Source: Treponema sp. (GTDB taxonomy: Bacteria > Spirochaetota > Spirochaetia > Treponematales > Breznakiellaceae). Taken from it: 41,975 nt of DNA. Every line of letters begins with the position of its first letter. Within the stretch, counting starts at the first letter, position 1. Positions 16,566 through 25,737 of the stretch are shown piece by piece. The notes below the pieces were generated by a model. The model saw only the letters and a list, made by a program, of their open reading frames with translations, was not told the DNA's origin and searched no databases. The position numbers and the translations under genes were made by a program. Location: positions 1-41,975 of the forward strand of contig JAIRNP010000115.1 of NCBI GenBank assembly GCA_031258005.1, in the 5' to 3' direction.

Positions 16566-18317
16566 ATGCAGGTACCCGCAAAAGTGCGGTATCCGGTCTT
16601 ACTGATTTTTTTGGTCATGCACCTCGGGACCAGTTCCTGTACATACAAGGAAGTGGCGGCATTTCCCTTTTATGGCGCAGAGGACAATACCTCTTTATAC
16701 GGCCTTTCTAAAGCCGCCGCCTCAGGGGTACTTCCTCTTTCCAAACCGGAGGTATTCGAATATGTGTTTGAAAAGACCCTGCAGGTTCCTCCTCAAGGGG
16801 CTTTAGAAGTAGATTATAGGATCCGGCCAGTAGACGGAACCAATGCAGGGACGCCTCCCTATCGGATCATCCTCACCATTGAAGGAGAGGCTGCCTGGGT
16901 CCTTCCCTATGATGCTTCTTTTCTCGGTATGGATACCAAGCCGAGCCGTATCCGCTATGTGATACCGGTTAATACCGGATTAGAAAAGATACGTTTCCAG
17001 GTTGCCTCAGAATCGGCGGAAAACACCGATTCTTCTGCATCCGATGCGGTTCCTGCGTGGATTTTTGAACTGTATTCCTTGAGCCTCCTAAACCGCTGGT
17101 ACGGATTTACCCAGGAATTTACCCAAGAAACAGAAGCTCCACGGCATTGCATCTTACGGGCAAGCCCTTTTGTGTTTCCAGCGGAACAGGATCCCCCGTA
17201 TCCCTATGGGTTCAGCATAAACCCTCCATCTCACTATCAGATTACCGGAGGGCTTGCAGTATATGCCGAAGGAGCAGCAGCCCATATCCGGGTCAGTGAG
17301 GGAAACAGGCGGTTTGACTATACTGCTCCGCCGGAGGGAGCCGGAGCGTCTTTGTTCATTTCTCCGGGAGCTTTGTCTTCTGTTACGTATCCCTTGAAGA
17401 GCAGCGGGAACAGGCCGCTCAAAACGTTCATGCTTGTTCCTGCAGAGAACCCTTCTTTTCCTAAGTACCCAGTCATAGCGGATCCCGGCATCATCCTGAA
17501 CTATCCCCAACAAAACTGGCGGGACCCCCGTTACGAGTTCTTTCAATGGAAAGATTTTCCTTCGATACTCATTTTTGATACCGCCGATTATAAGATCCAG
17601 AATGCGCTGTTTAAGCGGCTGGCTTTCTTCACTGAAAAAGCCGGTTTTCGAGGCCGTCTTGCCGCTGACCGAGAGATAGCGAATCTCCATGGTTGGAATG
17701 CCCATGATTACCAGGCAAAGGATCTGGCCGCCTTTTTTGAAGCTGCCCGAAACACGGAGTTTCCCCTTGCTCCAGAAGAGCGGGAACTGGAAAGTATACT
17801 CCAGGCAGCGGGCATCATAAACCGAACCGAAACCGGCGCCTGGTCAATGGGCACGGGTGCGGTTATTTCCATTTCCCGGGAATCTCCTGAATATCTCCGT
17901 TCCCAGTTCATGGTCCATGAAGGGTTCCACGGGCTTTTCTTTGTGGATGAGGATTTTCGGAATTTCAGCCGCCATCGCTTTGAAACCTTGGATCCCACCG
18001 CAAAAGGATTCATCCTTTCTTTTTTTGATTATCAGCATTATGACGTACAGGATGCCTATTTGATGCTCAACGAGTTTATGGCCCATGTACTCCAGCAGCC
18101 CGTATCTCATGCCGCATCCTATTTTGGGGAATATCTAGCTGCCCGGATCGATGCTTCCCCCTGGCGCCGCACCGTGTTGCCCCCCATGGACGAAGCTTCC
18201 CATTCCTGGCCGGACATTGCCCGGGCCTTCCATACTGAAGCGGTTGCCTTCTCCGCGTATGTAAACCAGCGCTGGGGTTTTGCAGCCGGAAAGGTCAACC
18301 GGATTACGGTCCGGTGA
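16566..18317 (+). CDS. Putative secreted lipoprotein with HExxH zinc-metallopeptidase-like motif
   Basis: N-terminal hydrophobic segment with GTSSC; SQFMVHEGFHGLFF (HEGFH) followed by LMLNEFMAHVLQQP. Confidence 0.65.
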   Translation: MQVPAKVRYPVLLIFLVMHLGTSSCTYKEVAAFPFYGAEDNTSLYGLSKAAASGVLPLSKPEVFEYVFEKTLQVPPQGALEVDYRIRPVDGTNAGTPPYRIILTIEGEAAWVLPYDASFLGMDTKPSRIRYVIPVNTGLEKIRFQVASESAENTDSSASDAVPAWIFELYSLSLLNRWYGFTQEFTQETEAPRHCILRASPFVFPAEQDPPYPYGFSINPPSHYQITGGLAVYAEGAAAHIRVSEGNRRFDYTAPPEGAGASLFISPGALSSVTYPLKSSGNRPLKTFMLVPAENPSFPKYPVIADPGIILNYPQQNWRDPRYEFFQWKDFPSILIFDTADYKIQNALFKRLAFFTEKAGFRGRLAADREIANLHGWNAHDYQAKDLAAFFEAARNTEFPLAPEERELESILQAAGIINRTETGAWSMGTGAVISISRESPEYLRSQFMVHEGFHGLFFVDEDFRNFSRHRFETLDPTAKGFILSFFDYQHYDVQDAYLMLNEFMAHVLQQPVSHAASYFGEYLAARIDASPWRRTVLPPMDEASHSWPDIARAFHTEAVAFSAYVNQRWGFAAGKVNRITVR

Positions 18318-18359
18318 ACACCCCGTCTTTCGGTTCTCTTAATTCGCTGAAATGAGCGT

Positions 18360-21300
18360 TCATTCGATGTACCGGTTCCGCTTCTTATCATGCCGGCTGT
18401 TGAGGAGGGAATACAACACCGGCGTAAGCAGCAGGGTCATAAAAGAACTCACCGTAAGGCCCCCTACAAAGGTTTTTCCAATAGGCTGGATGGTATCTGC
18501 CCCAGGGCCGGGAAAAAAGGCGATGGGGACCATCCCCAGAATGGTGGTGAGACTGGTCATCAGGATGGGCCGCAGGCGGTTCTTCCCGGCCTCAAGGCAG
18601 GCGTCCCGGACCCGCAGCCCCCTCGCCCTGAGGGTATTGGTGTAGTCCACCAGCACAATGCCGTTATTGACCACCACCCCCACCAAGGCCACGATCCCCA
18701 CGGCGGAAAATACCGACATAGCCTCGTGGCCGATCTTGTATATCCAAATCACCCCGATAAACAGCAGGGGAATCGAGAAAAAGATGATCAAGGGGTCCAC
18801 AAAGGATTCAAACTGACTGGCCATGAGGCCGAACACCAGGAATACCGCGGCGGCAATGATAAAGATGAACCGGCGGTTATAGGCTTGAATTTCCTGGGCT
18901 TCCCCCAGGTAACGGACCGTTACCCCTTCCCGGGGAACCAGATACTGCTGTACGGTTTCTTCCAGCCGCTGCTGCATCTCCGTGGCGGCAATACCTTGGG
19001 GGAGATCCCCGGTGATCCGCAGGACCCGCTCCTGATTTTCCCGGCGGATAGAACTGGAGGAGCGGCCTTCGGTAATCCTGGCCACATTGGAGAGGGATAT
19101 CCGCGCGCCGCTTCGGCTCAGTACAAAGATCGCATCCAGATTGGGGAGCCCTATCCGATCTTCCTGCCGGAGCATGACGTTCACATTGATGATCCTATCC
19201 CCTTGGCTGATAGTCGTGGCAGTGGTGCCGTCCATAGCGGTGCGGATCTCCGTGGCAATAGCGGATAAAGAGACCCCCAAGGCCGCGGCCCGGTCCCGGT
19301 CAATCTCAATAGACAGTTGAGGGGCCCCTTCGTCGAGATTCACTTCCGGATTTTCGATTTCCGGCAGATACCGAACCATGATGCCTTTGATTTCATCGGC
19401 CGTTTCCATAAGCACCTGGGCATCCCGGGAAGAGACGGCGATCTCCACGGCCTGGGTTGAACCCATGGAACGGCCTGCCCGAAAAGCCACCTGAATTCCC
19501 GGAATCGCGGTGGTATAGGGACTGAGCTTGGCGGTGATCCGGTCCGGCGTATCGATCTGTTCCGCCGGAGGGGGCAGGGTTATCTGAATGGCGCTGTTCC
19601 CGCTCCGCCGGGCCGTGAGGATGATGTTTCTAAAACCTTGGATCTCTTCCCGGATGATCCCGGCCAGGTCCTCTAATACCTGCTCGGTACGATCTATGGG
19701 GGTGCCCTGGGGCAAGGTAACGTTGAGGGATACGGAATCATCCGTTCTGGACCGGATAAAGAGATTCATCCCAATGCCTCCAAACTGCATAAGGGAAAAG
19801 ACCAGGATGAGTACCACCAAGAGCAGGACCAAAAGCCGGTGATCCAGGCAGTACCGGATAGCCAGGCCATAGCCCTCGTCCAGGTTGTGGAAAAATTGCT
19901 CCAGGCGCCGGTCCAGGAAATGCAACAGCGGGTTCTTGAGGGGCTTTTGCTTGCGGGTATCCAGCCTGAGGATGGAACCGCAAAGGCTGGGTACCAGCGT
20001 CAAGGCCACCACCAGGGAGCAGATAAGGGAAATCACCACCGTAAAGATAAGGTCGCTAAAAAGCTGGCCCATCATCTCCAAGTCGTTTTTATAAATGATC
20101 AGGGGGATAAACACGCACAAGGTGGTGGTGGTAGAGGTGATGATAGCCCGGGTCATCTCCTGGCTGCCCAGGATGGCGGCAATTTCCGCCTTGGCCCCCC
20201 GCTCCCGGTAATTGTGAACATTATCCAGAATCACAATGGAGGCATCCACGGTCATGCCCAAGCCCAGGATGAGACCGGTCATGGTGAGGAGATTCAAGGT
20301 AAACCCGAAAATCGCCATGAACATCAGGGTAAGGAGGATGGATATAGGAATGGAAAGGCCGATGATGAGGGTTCCCTTGATGTTCCGCAGAAATATGAAG
20401 AGAATGACCATAGATAAAAGGGCCCCTTGTAGGGCATTGGAATAGACCTGATTCAAGGTTGCGCTGATGAGGGAGGTGTTGTCGGAGAGCACTTCCAGGG
20501 TGATTCCCTGAGGCAGCGCTGCGTTGATGCCTTCCAACGCGGCCCTGACCCGGCTGGCAACCTGTACTTGGTTACTGTCGCTTTCGCTGGTAACCTGGAT
20601 GTACACCCCGCTCTGGCCGTTCACCGAGACCCGGGTGGCGTTATCGTTATAGGCGAGACTCACCTCGGCGATATCTTCAAGGCGTACCACCTGGGAACGA
20701 TTCAGTTGGCTTATCCCTTGCCCTGAGGCCGGGACGCTTAAGGTCTTCACCGCCAGCCGTTTTATCTGGTCCAGAGTCGTCAATTCCTGCGTGGTGAGAA
20801 GCTGATATTCCCGCAGCCCCCGGGTAAGGCTGCCTCCGCTGGAAAGGACATTCTGCCCCTTCAGGGTCGCGCTAATGTCCTGCAGGGTGAGGTTGAAAGC
20901 CCCCAGGCGGTTTAAGGAAACCGCCACCCGGATGATCTGGGTCGTCCCTCCGGTAACCTCCGCAGAAGCCACCCCCTGGATCCGCTCAATACCGGCCTGG
21001 ATTTCATTTTCCGCAAAGAGCCTGAGCTGATCCGGCGGGTAATTGCCCCGGACCACCAGGCGCATGATAGGCATGGCGGACATATCAAAGCGCCTGACCG
21101 TGGGGGTTCCCGCACCGTCGGGCAGAGAATTGGCCAGGCGGTTCACCAGGGTTTGGGCGTCGGTTATGGCCTTGTCCATATCCGTGCCGTAGGCGAAGTT
21201 AAGGTTGATAAAACTGTTTTCAAAGGAAGAACTGCTGGTCAGGTTTTCCAAGCCCCGGGATGAAGCCAAGGCCCGTTCCAAAGGGATGGTGATATTCTGT

Positions 21301-21488
21301 TCCACATCCCTAGGACCGGCTCCGGGAAAACTGGTGAATATAGATAAAACCGGACGGGCCGTGGAAGGATAGAGATCCACCGCAATATGGGGAACCAAAG
21401 TAGCGGCAATACCCATAGCCAGGGCGTACAAGACCACAATGGTTACGGGCCGTTTCACGGAGTAGGTGGAAATACTCAGGGAATTCAT
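18360..21488 (-). CDS. RND efflux permease (HAE1/AcrB family)
   Basis: 1042 aa; RPVTIVVLYALAMGIAA, FTSFPGAGPRDVEQNITIPLERAL, GLILGLGMTVDASIVILDNV, FVGGLTVSSFMTLLLTPVLYSLL. Confidence 0.95.
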   Translation of the reverse strand: MNSLSISTYSVKRPVTIVVLYALAMGIAATLVPHIAVDLYPSTARPVLSIFTSFPGAGPRDVEQNITIPLERALASSRGLENLTSSSSFENSFINLNFAYGTDMDKAITDAQTLVNRLANSLPDGAGTPTVRRFDMSAMPIMRLVVRGNYPPDQLRLFAENEIQAGIERIQGVASAEVTGGTTQIIRVAVSLNRLGAFNLTLQDISATLKGQNVLSSGGSLTRGLREYQLLTTQELTTLDQIKRLAVKTLSVPASGQGISQLNRSQVVRLEDIAEVSLAYNDNATRVSVNGQSGVYIQVTSESDSNQVQVASRVRAALEGINAALPQGITLEVLSDNTSLISATLNQVYSNALQGALLSMVILFIFLRNIKGTLIIGLSIPISILLTLMFMAIFGFTLNLLTMTGLILGLGMTVDASIVILDNVHNYRERGAKAEIAAILGSQEMTRAIITSTTTTLCVFIPLIIYKNDLEMMGQLFSDLIFTVVISLICSLVVALTLVPSLCGSILRLDTRKQKPLKNPLLHFLDRRLEQFFHNLDEGYGLAIRYCLDHRLLVLLLVVLILVFSLMQFGGIGMNLFIRSRTDDSVSLNVTLPQGTPIDRTEQVLEDLAGIIREEIQGFRNIILTARRSGNSAIQITLPPPAEQIDTPDRITAKLSPYTTAIPGIQVAFRAGRSMGSTQAVEIAVSSRDAQVLMETADEIKGIMVRYLPEIENPEVNLDEGAPQLSIEIDRDRAAALGVSLSAIATEIRTAMDGTTATTISQGDRIINVNVMLRQEDRIGLPNLDAIFVLSRSGARISLSNVARITEGRSSSSIRRENQERVLRITGDLPQGIAATEMQQRLEETVQQYLVPREGVTVRYLGEAQEIQAYNRRFIFIIAAAVFLVFGLMASQFESFVDPLIIFFSIPLLFIGVIWIYKIGHEAMSVFSAVGIVALVGVVVNNGIVLVDYTNTLRARGLRVRDACLEAGKNRLRPILMTSLTTILGMVPIAFFPGPGADTIQPIGKTFVGGLTVSSFMTLLLTPVLYSLLNSRHDKKRNRYIE

Positions 21489-22492
21489 TAGGGTACCACC
21501 CGGACCGGATCCGCCTCAGAAAGAAAATTTTGTCCCTCCGTAACCACCCATTCTCCTGGTTCCAAACCGCTGAGGACCTCCATCGCCTCCTCCCCTTCCA
21601 AGCCCAGGCGCAACTCCCGGCGCTCCGCCCGCTGCTCCTGGGTAACCACAAAGGCGATCCAAGACCCGTAGGTGTTGATCACCGCTTCCCGGGGGATTAC
21701 CGGGACATCCTTACGGGTTTGGGTAACCAGGCTTACCTGGGCGAACATTCCCACCCGGATCCGGGGATCCTGCCGGGTAAACTCAAGCCGGATCTTCAGG
21801 GTCCGGCTGGCAGGATCCAAGACCGGACTCACCTCATCCACCACCGCATCAAAGGTTTCCCCAGGGAGGGCTTCCAAGGAGACCCTTGCAGCAAGGCCTT
21901 TCCGGGCCACCGGGGAAAACCGTTCAGGCACAAAGGTCTCCACTAAAAGCCGGGAAAGTTCTCCCACCTGGTATACCACCGTTTGACTGGTCAGGGTGTC
22001 CCCCGGAGAGAGGGGGGCCTGGAGGATCGTGCCTGAAACCGGAGCGTGTACCGGGCTTTGAGCATAGACTTCCCCTGGCCGGGAAGGATCCACCATAGCC
22101 AGAATATCCCCCTGCCGTACGGTATCCCCCACCTGGAACCGGACCTCGGTGAGTTTTCCTCCCACCGTGGGATACACCGCTACCTCGGTCCGGGGAATGA
22201 CATCGCCGTTGATAAGGGCTTTGGTTTCGATGGTGCCCAAGCGAATCTCTTGGACCCGAACCGGCAGGGCGTTCTGCGCCCCGGGGTTATTTCCCCGGCT
22301 TCCCCCAGATCCCGGCTGCGGGCTGCCTTGGCCTTGGGCAGGTCCGCTTCCCGGGACAGCAGGCCTGCCCGATGAGGCCGGCTTCTGCTTGGTTCCATAG
22401 GAAAACCCTATCAATCCGGCGAACACCAGCATAAGTCCGATGATTCCTCCCGTTACGATCCGGCTTGGGGTGATGGGGCTATTCGGTACCAT
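21488..22492 (-). CDS. RND efflux periplasmic adaptor subunit (membrane fusion protein)
   Basis: TEVAVYPTVGGKLTEVRFQVGDTVRQGDILAMVDPS...PVHAPVSGTILQAPLSPGDTL; stop overlaps start of RND gene. Confidence 0.9.
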   Translation of the reverse strand: MVPNSPITPSRIVTGGIIGLMLVFAGLIGFSYGTKQKPASSGRPAVPGSGPAQGQGSPQPGSGGSRGNNPGAQNALPVRVQEIRLGTIETKALINGDVIPRTEVAVYPTVGGKLTEVRFQVGDTVRQGDILAMVDPSRPGEVYAQSPVHAPVSGTILQAPLSPGDTLTSQTVVYQVGELSRLLVETFVPERFSPVARKGLAARVSLEALPGETFDAVVDEVSPVLDPASRTLKIRLEFTRQDPRIRVGMFAQVSLVTQTRKDVPVIPREAVINTYGSWIAFVVTQEQRAERRELRLGLEGEEAMEVLSGLEPGEWVVTEGQNFLSEADPVRVVP

Positions 22493-23828
22493 GGTATTCC
22501 ATACTCCTTCGGTCTCGGTTCAAGGCTGCTTCCATGTCTAAGATCATCAGGGCATAGGCCAGTTCGCCGTCCATGAGCTGCTGCCGGGACTCGGTCCATT
22601 TACTGCGGGTATTTTCCAGTTCCAGGAATTCCACCGTACCCTGCTGGAAGCCCTGTTCCGTCAAGGTATAGGTCCGTTCGGCAATCTCCGCCCGAAGCCG
22701 GGCGATGGCTAGACTCTCCCAGGAACTGCGAAGGTTCGCGGCAAGGGAACGAATCTGGGACATGGCGGTATGCTCGGTGTTTTTCAGGTCTAACCGGGCC
22801 TTTTCTACCGCGGCACCGGCTTTGGTAATGGTTTGACTGTTCTTGGTACCGGGAATCCACGGGTCCAGGGGAATGGAAAGGCTTACGTTGCCGCTGAGGT
22901 TATCGGAAAATTCTTCGGAGCCGCCTCCGGTTCCCCGCCATTGGACCGAAAGACTCAAGGAAGGGGATCGGGTATTCAAGATGGTTCGACGTTCCTCGGC
23001 CTGTAAGCCTTCAATCTGCTGACGCATACTCTGGATATCCGGCCGTTGGGCCAGGTATTGGTGAATCAGGGTTTCCGGGTCGGCCTCCCAAGGCTCAATC
23101 ACCAGGCTTCCTTCCAGTACCACCTGCCGGGTTTTCCCGGTCTGTTCATACCCTAAGCCTAAAAGAAGGAGGAACTCCGTAAGGGCCGTATCATAGGCGC
23201 TCTGGGCCTTGTACAGATCCAACTTAGCGGTTTCCACACTGAGCTGGGTTTGTAGATAACTCAGCTCCCCTATAAGCCCATACGCAAAGGCTATCCTGCT
23301 TTTTTCCCGCTGCTTTTCCGCCAGATCCAGGGTTTCTTGAAGAAAGGCGAGCCGGTTCTTATCGGTCAACAAGGTGTAAAAGGTCTTGGTAACCTGGACT
23401 GCAAGCTGCTGCCGGGCCTGCTCATAGTTGAGCAGCTCGGTTTGATAGGCCAAGCGGATGATGTTCATGGCGCTGGGCAGGCCTCCTTGTAAACTCAGAC
23501 TGATTCCCGCGGAAACACTATAGCCGAACCCGCTTTTTTCCAGGTGAAACCCTTCACCGGTACCTAAGGGAGTACCGTAACTCACCCCGGCACCGGCGCT
23601 TATGGAAGGAAAGAGTTCCGACCACAAGTGGGTCGCCGCATAGTGCGCGGCGTTCAGGTCCAGGGCGCTTTTTTGCAGGCTTAAACTTTGTGCGGTCGCT
23701 GCTTCCACCGCCTGGTCTAAAGATAGGATCAATGCCGGAGGGTCTTCCACGGCGCTCCCCGGGACCAAGGGGCATAACCAAAGAACGCCCCCCATAAGGA
23801 CTCCTGTCAAGAACATCCGTCGTATCAT
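22479..23828 (-). CDS. TolC-family outer membrane efflux protein
   Basis: Signal peptide MIRRMFLTGVLMGGVLWLCPLVPGSA with gaggag RBS; coiled-coil TolC-like repeats; first gene of the operon. Confidence 0.9.
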   Translation of the reverse strand: MIRRMFLTGVLMGGVLWLCPLVPGSAVEDPPALILSLDQAVEAATAQSLSLQKSALDLNAAHYAATHLWSELFPSISAGAGVSYGTPLGTGEGFHLEKSGFGYSVSAGISLSLQGGLPSAMNIIRLAYQTELLNYEQARQQLAVQVTKTFYTLLTDKNRLAFLQETLDLAEKQREKSRIAFAYGLIGELSYLQTQLSVETAKLDLYKAQSAYDTALTEFLLLLGLGYEQTGKTRQVVLEGSLVIEPWEADPETLIHQYLAQRPDIQSMRQQIEGLQAEERRTILNTRSPSLSLSVQWRGTGGGSEEFSDNLSGNVSLSIPLDPWIPGTKNSQTITKAGAAVEKARLDLKNTEHTAMSQIRSLAANLRSSWESLAIARLRAEIAERTYTLTEQGFQQGTVEFLELENTRSKWTESRQQLMDGELAYALMILDMEAALNRDRRSMEYHGTE

Positions 23829-24365
23829 CTTCACTCCTCTGTAGGTATGTTCCTTAACCATGTTTTCAAGTCCAGGACTGGTATTATGGTATATTGCAAA
23901 AACCGTGCCAAAGGTGGTTTCCGGTATCCTTCACGTAAAGAGCCGGCATCCGCTCTCCAAGAACCGGTACGCCAATTCCGAAAAAACGGTCTCACCCCCG
24001 CTTTTTCCCATAGCTCTTTTGAAGAAAAGAAAGAGAAAGCTGAGAAAAAACTTCCTAGTGTTCACGCATTACCTGGGTAATTTTTTCACAAAAACGCTCG
24101 GTACTCCCTGCGGTGGGGGGCCGGCCCCAGGAAAGAACGATGAAACCAGGGTATAGGACCTATCCCTGTTGTATCTCCATACCTATAAAGGGCCGGTTTT
24201 ATGATATGGTTACACCCCCTTTTCCCGAGTTCCAGGTACGCCCCAGCCCCTTCTTTTGATGAACCCGTGGGTTTCTCCACGGGGGCATGGGAATTGCTAT
24301 GGGTTTATCCTTGAGGAGTCACGGATTTACTTGCAGGAGCACCCGGGATACGGTAAAATAAGACC

Positions 24366-25703
24366 ATGTATAAATTCCGGTATACCCTACCTGAACTGAT
24401 GCAGCGAAGTTACCGTTCCCGTTTAGCCCTGATCCTGGAAAGTATCCTCATCGGGTTCACGGTGGGGCTCATCATTGTTTTCTTTAGATACCTCTTGATC
24501 CAGGCAGATACCTTACGACAGGGGATTTACCACGTACCCCATAGCAGGGTGTATTGGATCTTCTGGAGCGCGATGCTGGTGCTTACCGGTCTTTTTTTGG
24601 GATGGGCTGCGAAGGTATGGCCCCTGATCAAGGGGAGCGGTATACCCCAAATCAAGGGATCCCTAACGGGGAGTCTCCCTTTGAATTATCAGGAGTTGCC
24701 CATAAAGTTACTTACCGGCTTACTCGGATTGGGAGCAGGTCTTTCCCTGGGCAGGGAAGGGCCTTCGGTACAGATAGGGGCCTATATGGGGAAGGGAGTT
24801 TTGTCCATATTTCCCAAACAAGAACAGGAACAGCATTGGCTCATCGCCAGCGGATCCGCTGCAGGCGTAGCCGCCGCTTTTAATGCGCCCCTGGCAGGGG
24901 TCCTCTTTGTACTGGAAGAGTTACAGGCTTCTTTTTCCCCGCTGTTTTTAGCCTGCGCCATGGCCGCTTCCATGACGGCAGATGCAGTGGCGGGCTTGTT
25001 CTTTGGTTTGGGGCCGGTCTTTGATTTCAGGTATATCGCGGTCCTGTCCTTGAAGGATATACCCTGGGTTATCCTTTTGGGGGTGGGCTGCGGACTGTTG
25101 GGGGACCTCTTTAAGCGGCTCCTGTATTGGACGCTGAACGGATATGATAGATGCCGTATCCCCCAGATCCTACGCCCGGTGATCCCTTTGCTGGTTTCTA
25201 TTCCCCTGGGACTGCTGTGGTTTGATGTGCTCGGAGGGGGCCATGATTTGATAGAATCCCTGGTCCATGAGGAACGGACCCTCGGCGTTCTTGCCCTGTT
25301 ACTGGCGGGTAAGATGCTGTTCACCGCTCTTTCCTATGGCTCAGGAACCGCAGGAGGTATTTTTCTGCCGCTCCTGGTCTGCGGCGCTTTAACCGGGGAT
25401 CTCTTGGGCCTATGCTTATGGCAGTTTGGATACATTGCCGAAGGGCAGAACCTGAATTTCATCATCTTGGGGATGGCCGCTTTTTTTACCGGTGTGGTTA
25501 AAGCGCCGATTACGGGTATTGTCCTGATCCTGGAGATGAGCGCGAATTTTAATCACCTGGGAAACCTGGTCCTGGTGTGCCTTTGCGCGCTCATAACTTC
25601 CGAGTTGATCGCTTCCCGGCCGGTGTATGCGGTACTTTTGGAACGGATGTTAGGCCGGGGCAGGCTTCCTCCTGAAAGCCCTGAGGGAACTCAGGCTGCA
25701 TAA
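24366..25703 (+). CDS. ClC-family chloride channel/transporter
   Basis: GSGIPQIKGSL, GLSLGREGPSVQIGA, GSAAGVAAAFNAPLAGVLFVLEEL, SYGSGTAGGIFLPLLVCGAL. Confidence 0.95.
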   Translation: MYKFRYTLPELMQRSYRSRLALILESILIGFTVGLIIVFFRYLLIQADTLRQGIYHVPHSRVYWIFWSAMLVLTGLFLGWAAKVWPLIKGSGIPQIKGSLTGSLPLNYQELPIKLLTGLLGLGAGLSLGREGPSVQIGAYMGKGVLSIFPKQEQEQHWLIASGSAAGVAAAFNAPLAGVLFVLEELQASFSPLFLACAMAASMTADAVAGLFFGLGPVFDFRYIAVLSLKDIPWVILLGVGCGLLGDLFKRLLYWTLNGYDRCRIPQILRPVIPLLVSIPLGLLWFDVLGGGHDLIESLVHEERTLGVLALLLAGKMLFTALSYGSGTAGGIFLPLLVCGALTGDLLGLCLWQFGYIAEGQNLNFIILGMAAFFTGVVKAPITGIVLILEMSANFNHLGNLVLVCLCALITSELIASRPVYAVLLERMLGRGRLPPESPEGTQAA

Positions 25704-25737
25704 GATTCCGGAGGCCCCTCCTGAAGGGACGGCGGGA

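Noticed and set aside
19839-20417. 192-aa plus-strand ORF antisense to the RND permease
   Set aside because: His/Gln/Gly/Lys-rich shadow composition; the RND frame is clear.
24110-24210. GGGGCCGGCCCC and CAGGG(T)ATAGG/CCTATCCCTG dyads between tolC and the ClC gene
   Set aside because: Short GC-rich dyads are expected by chance at this composition and no further support was seen.
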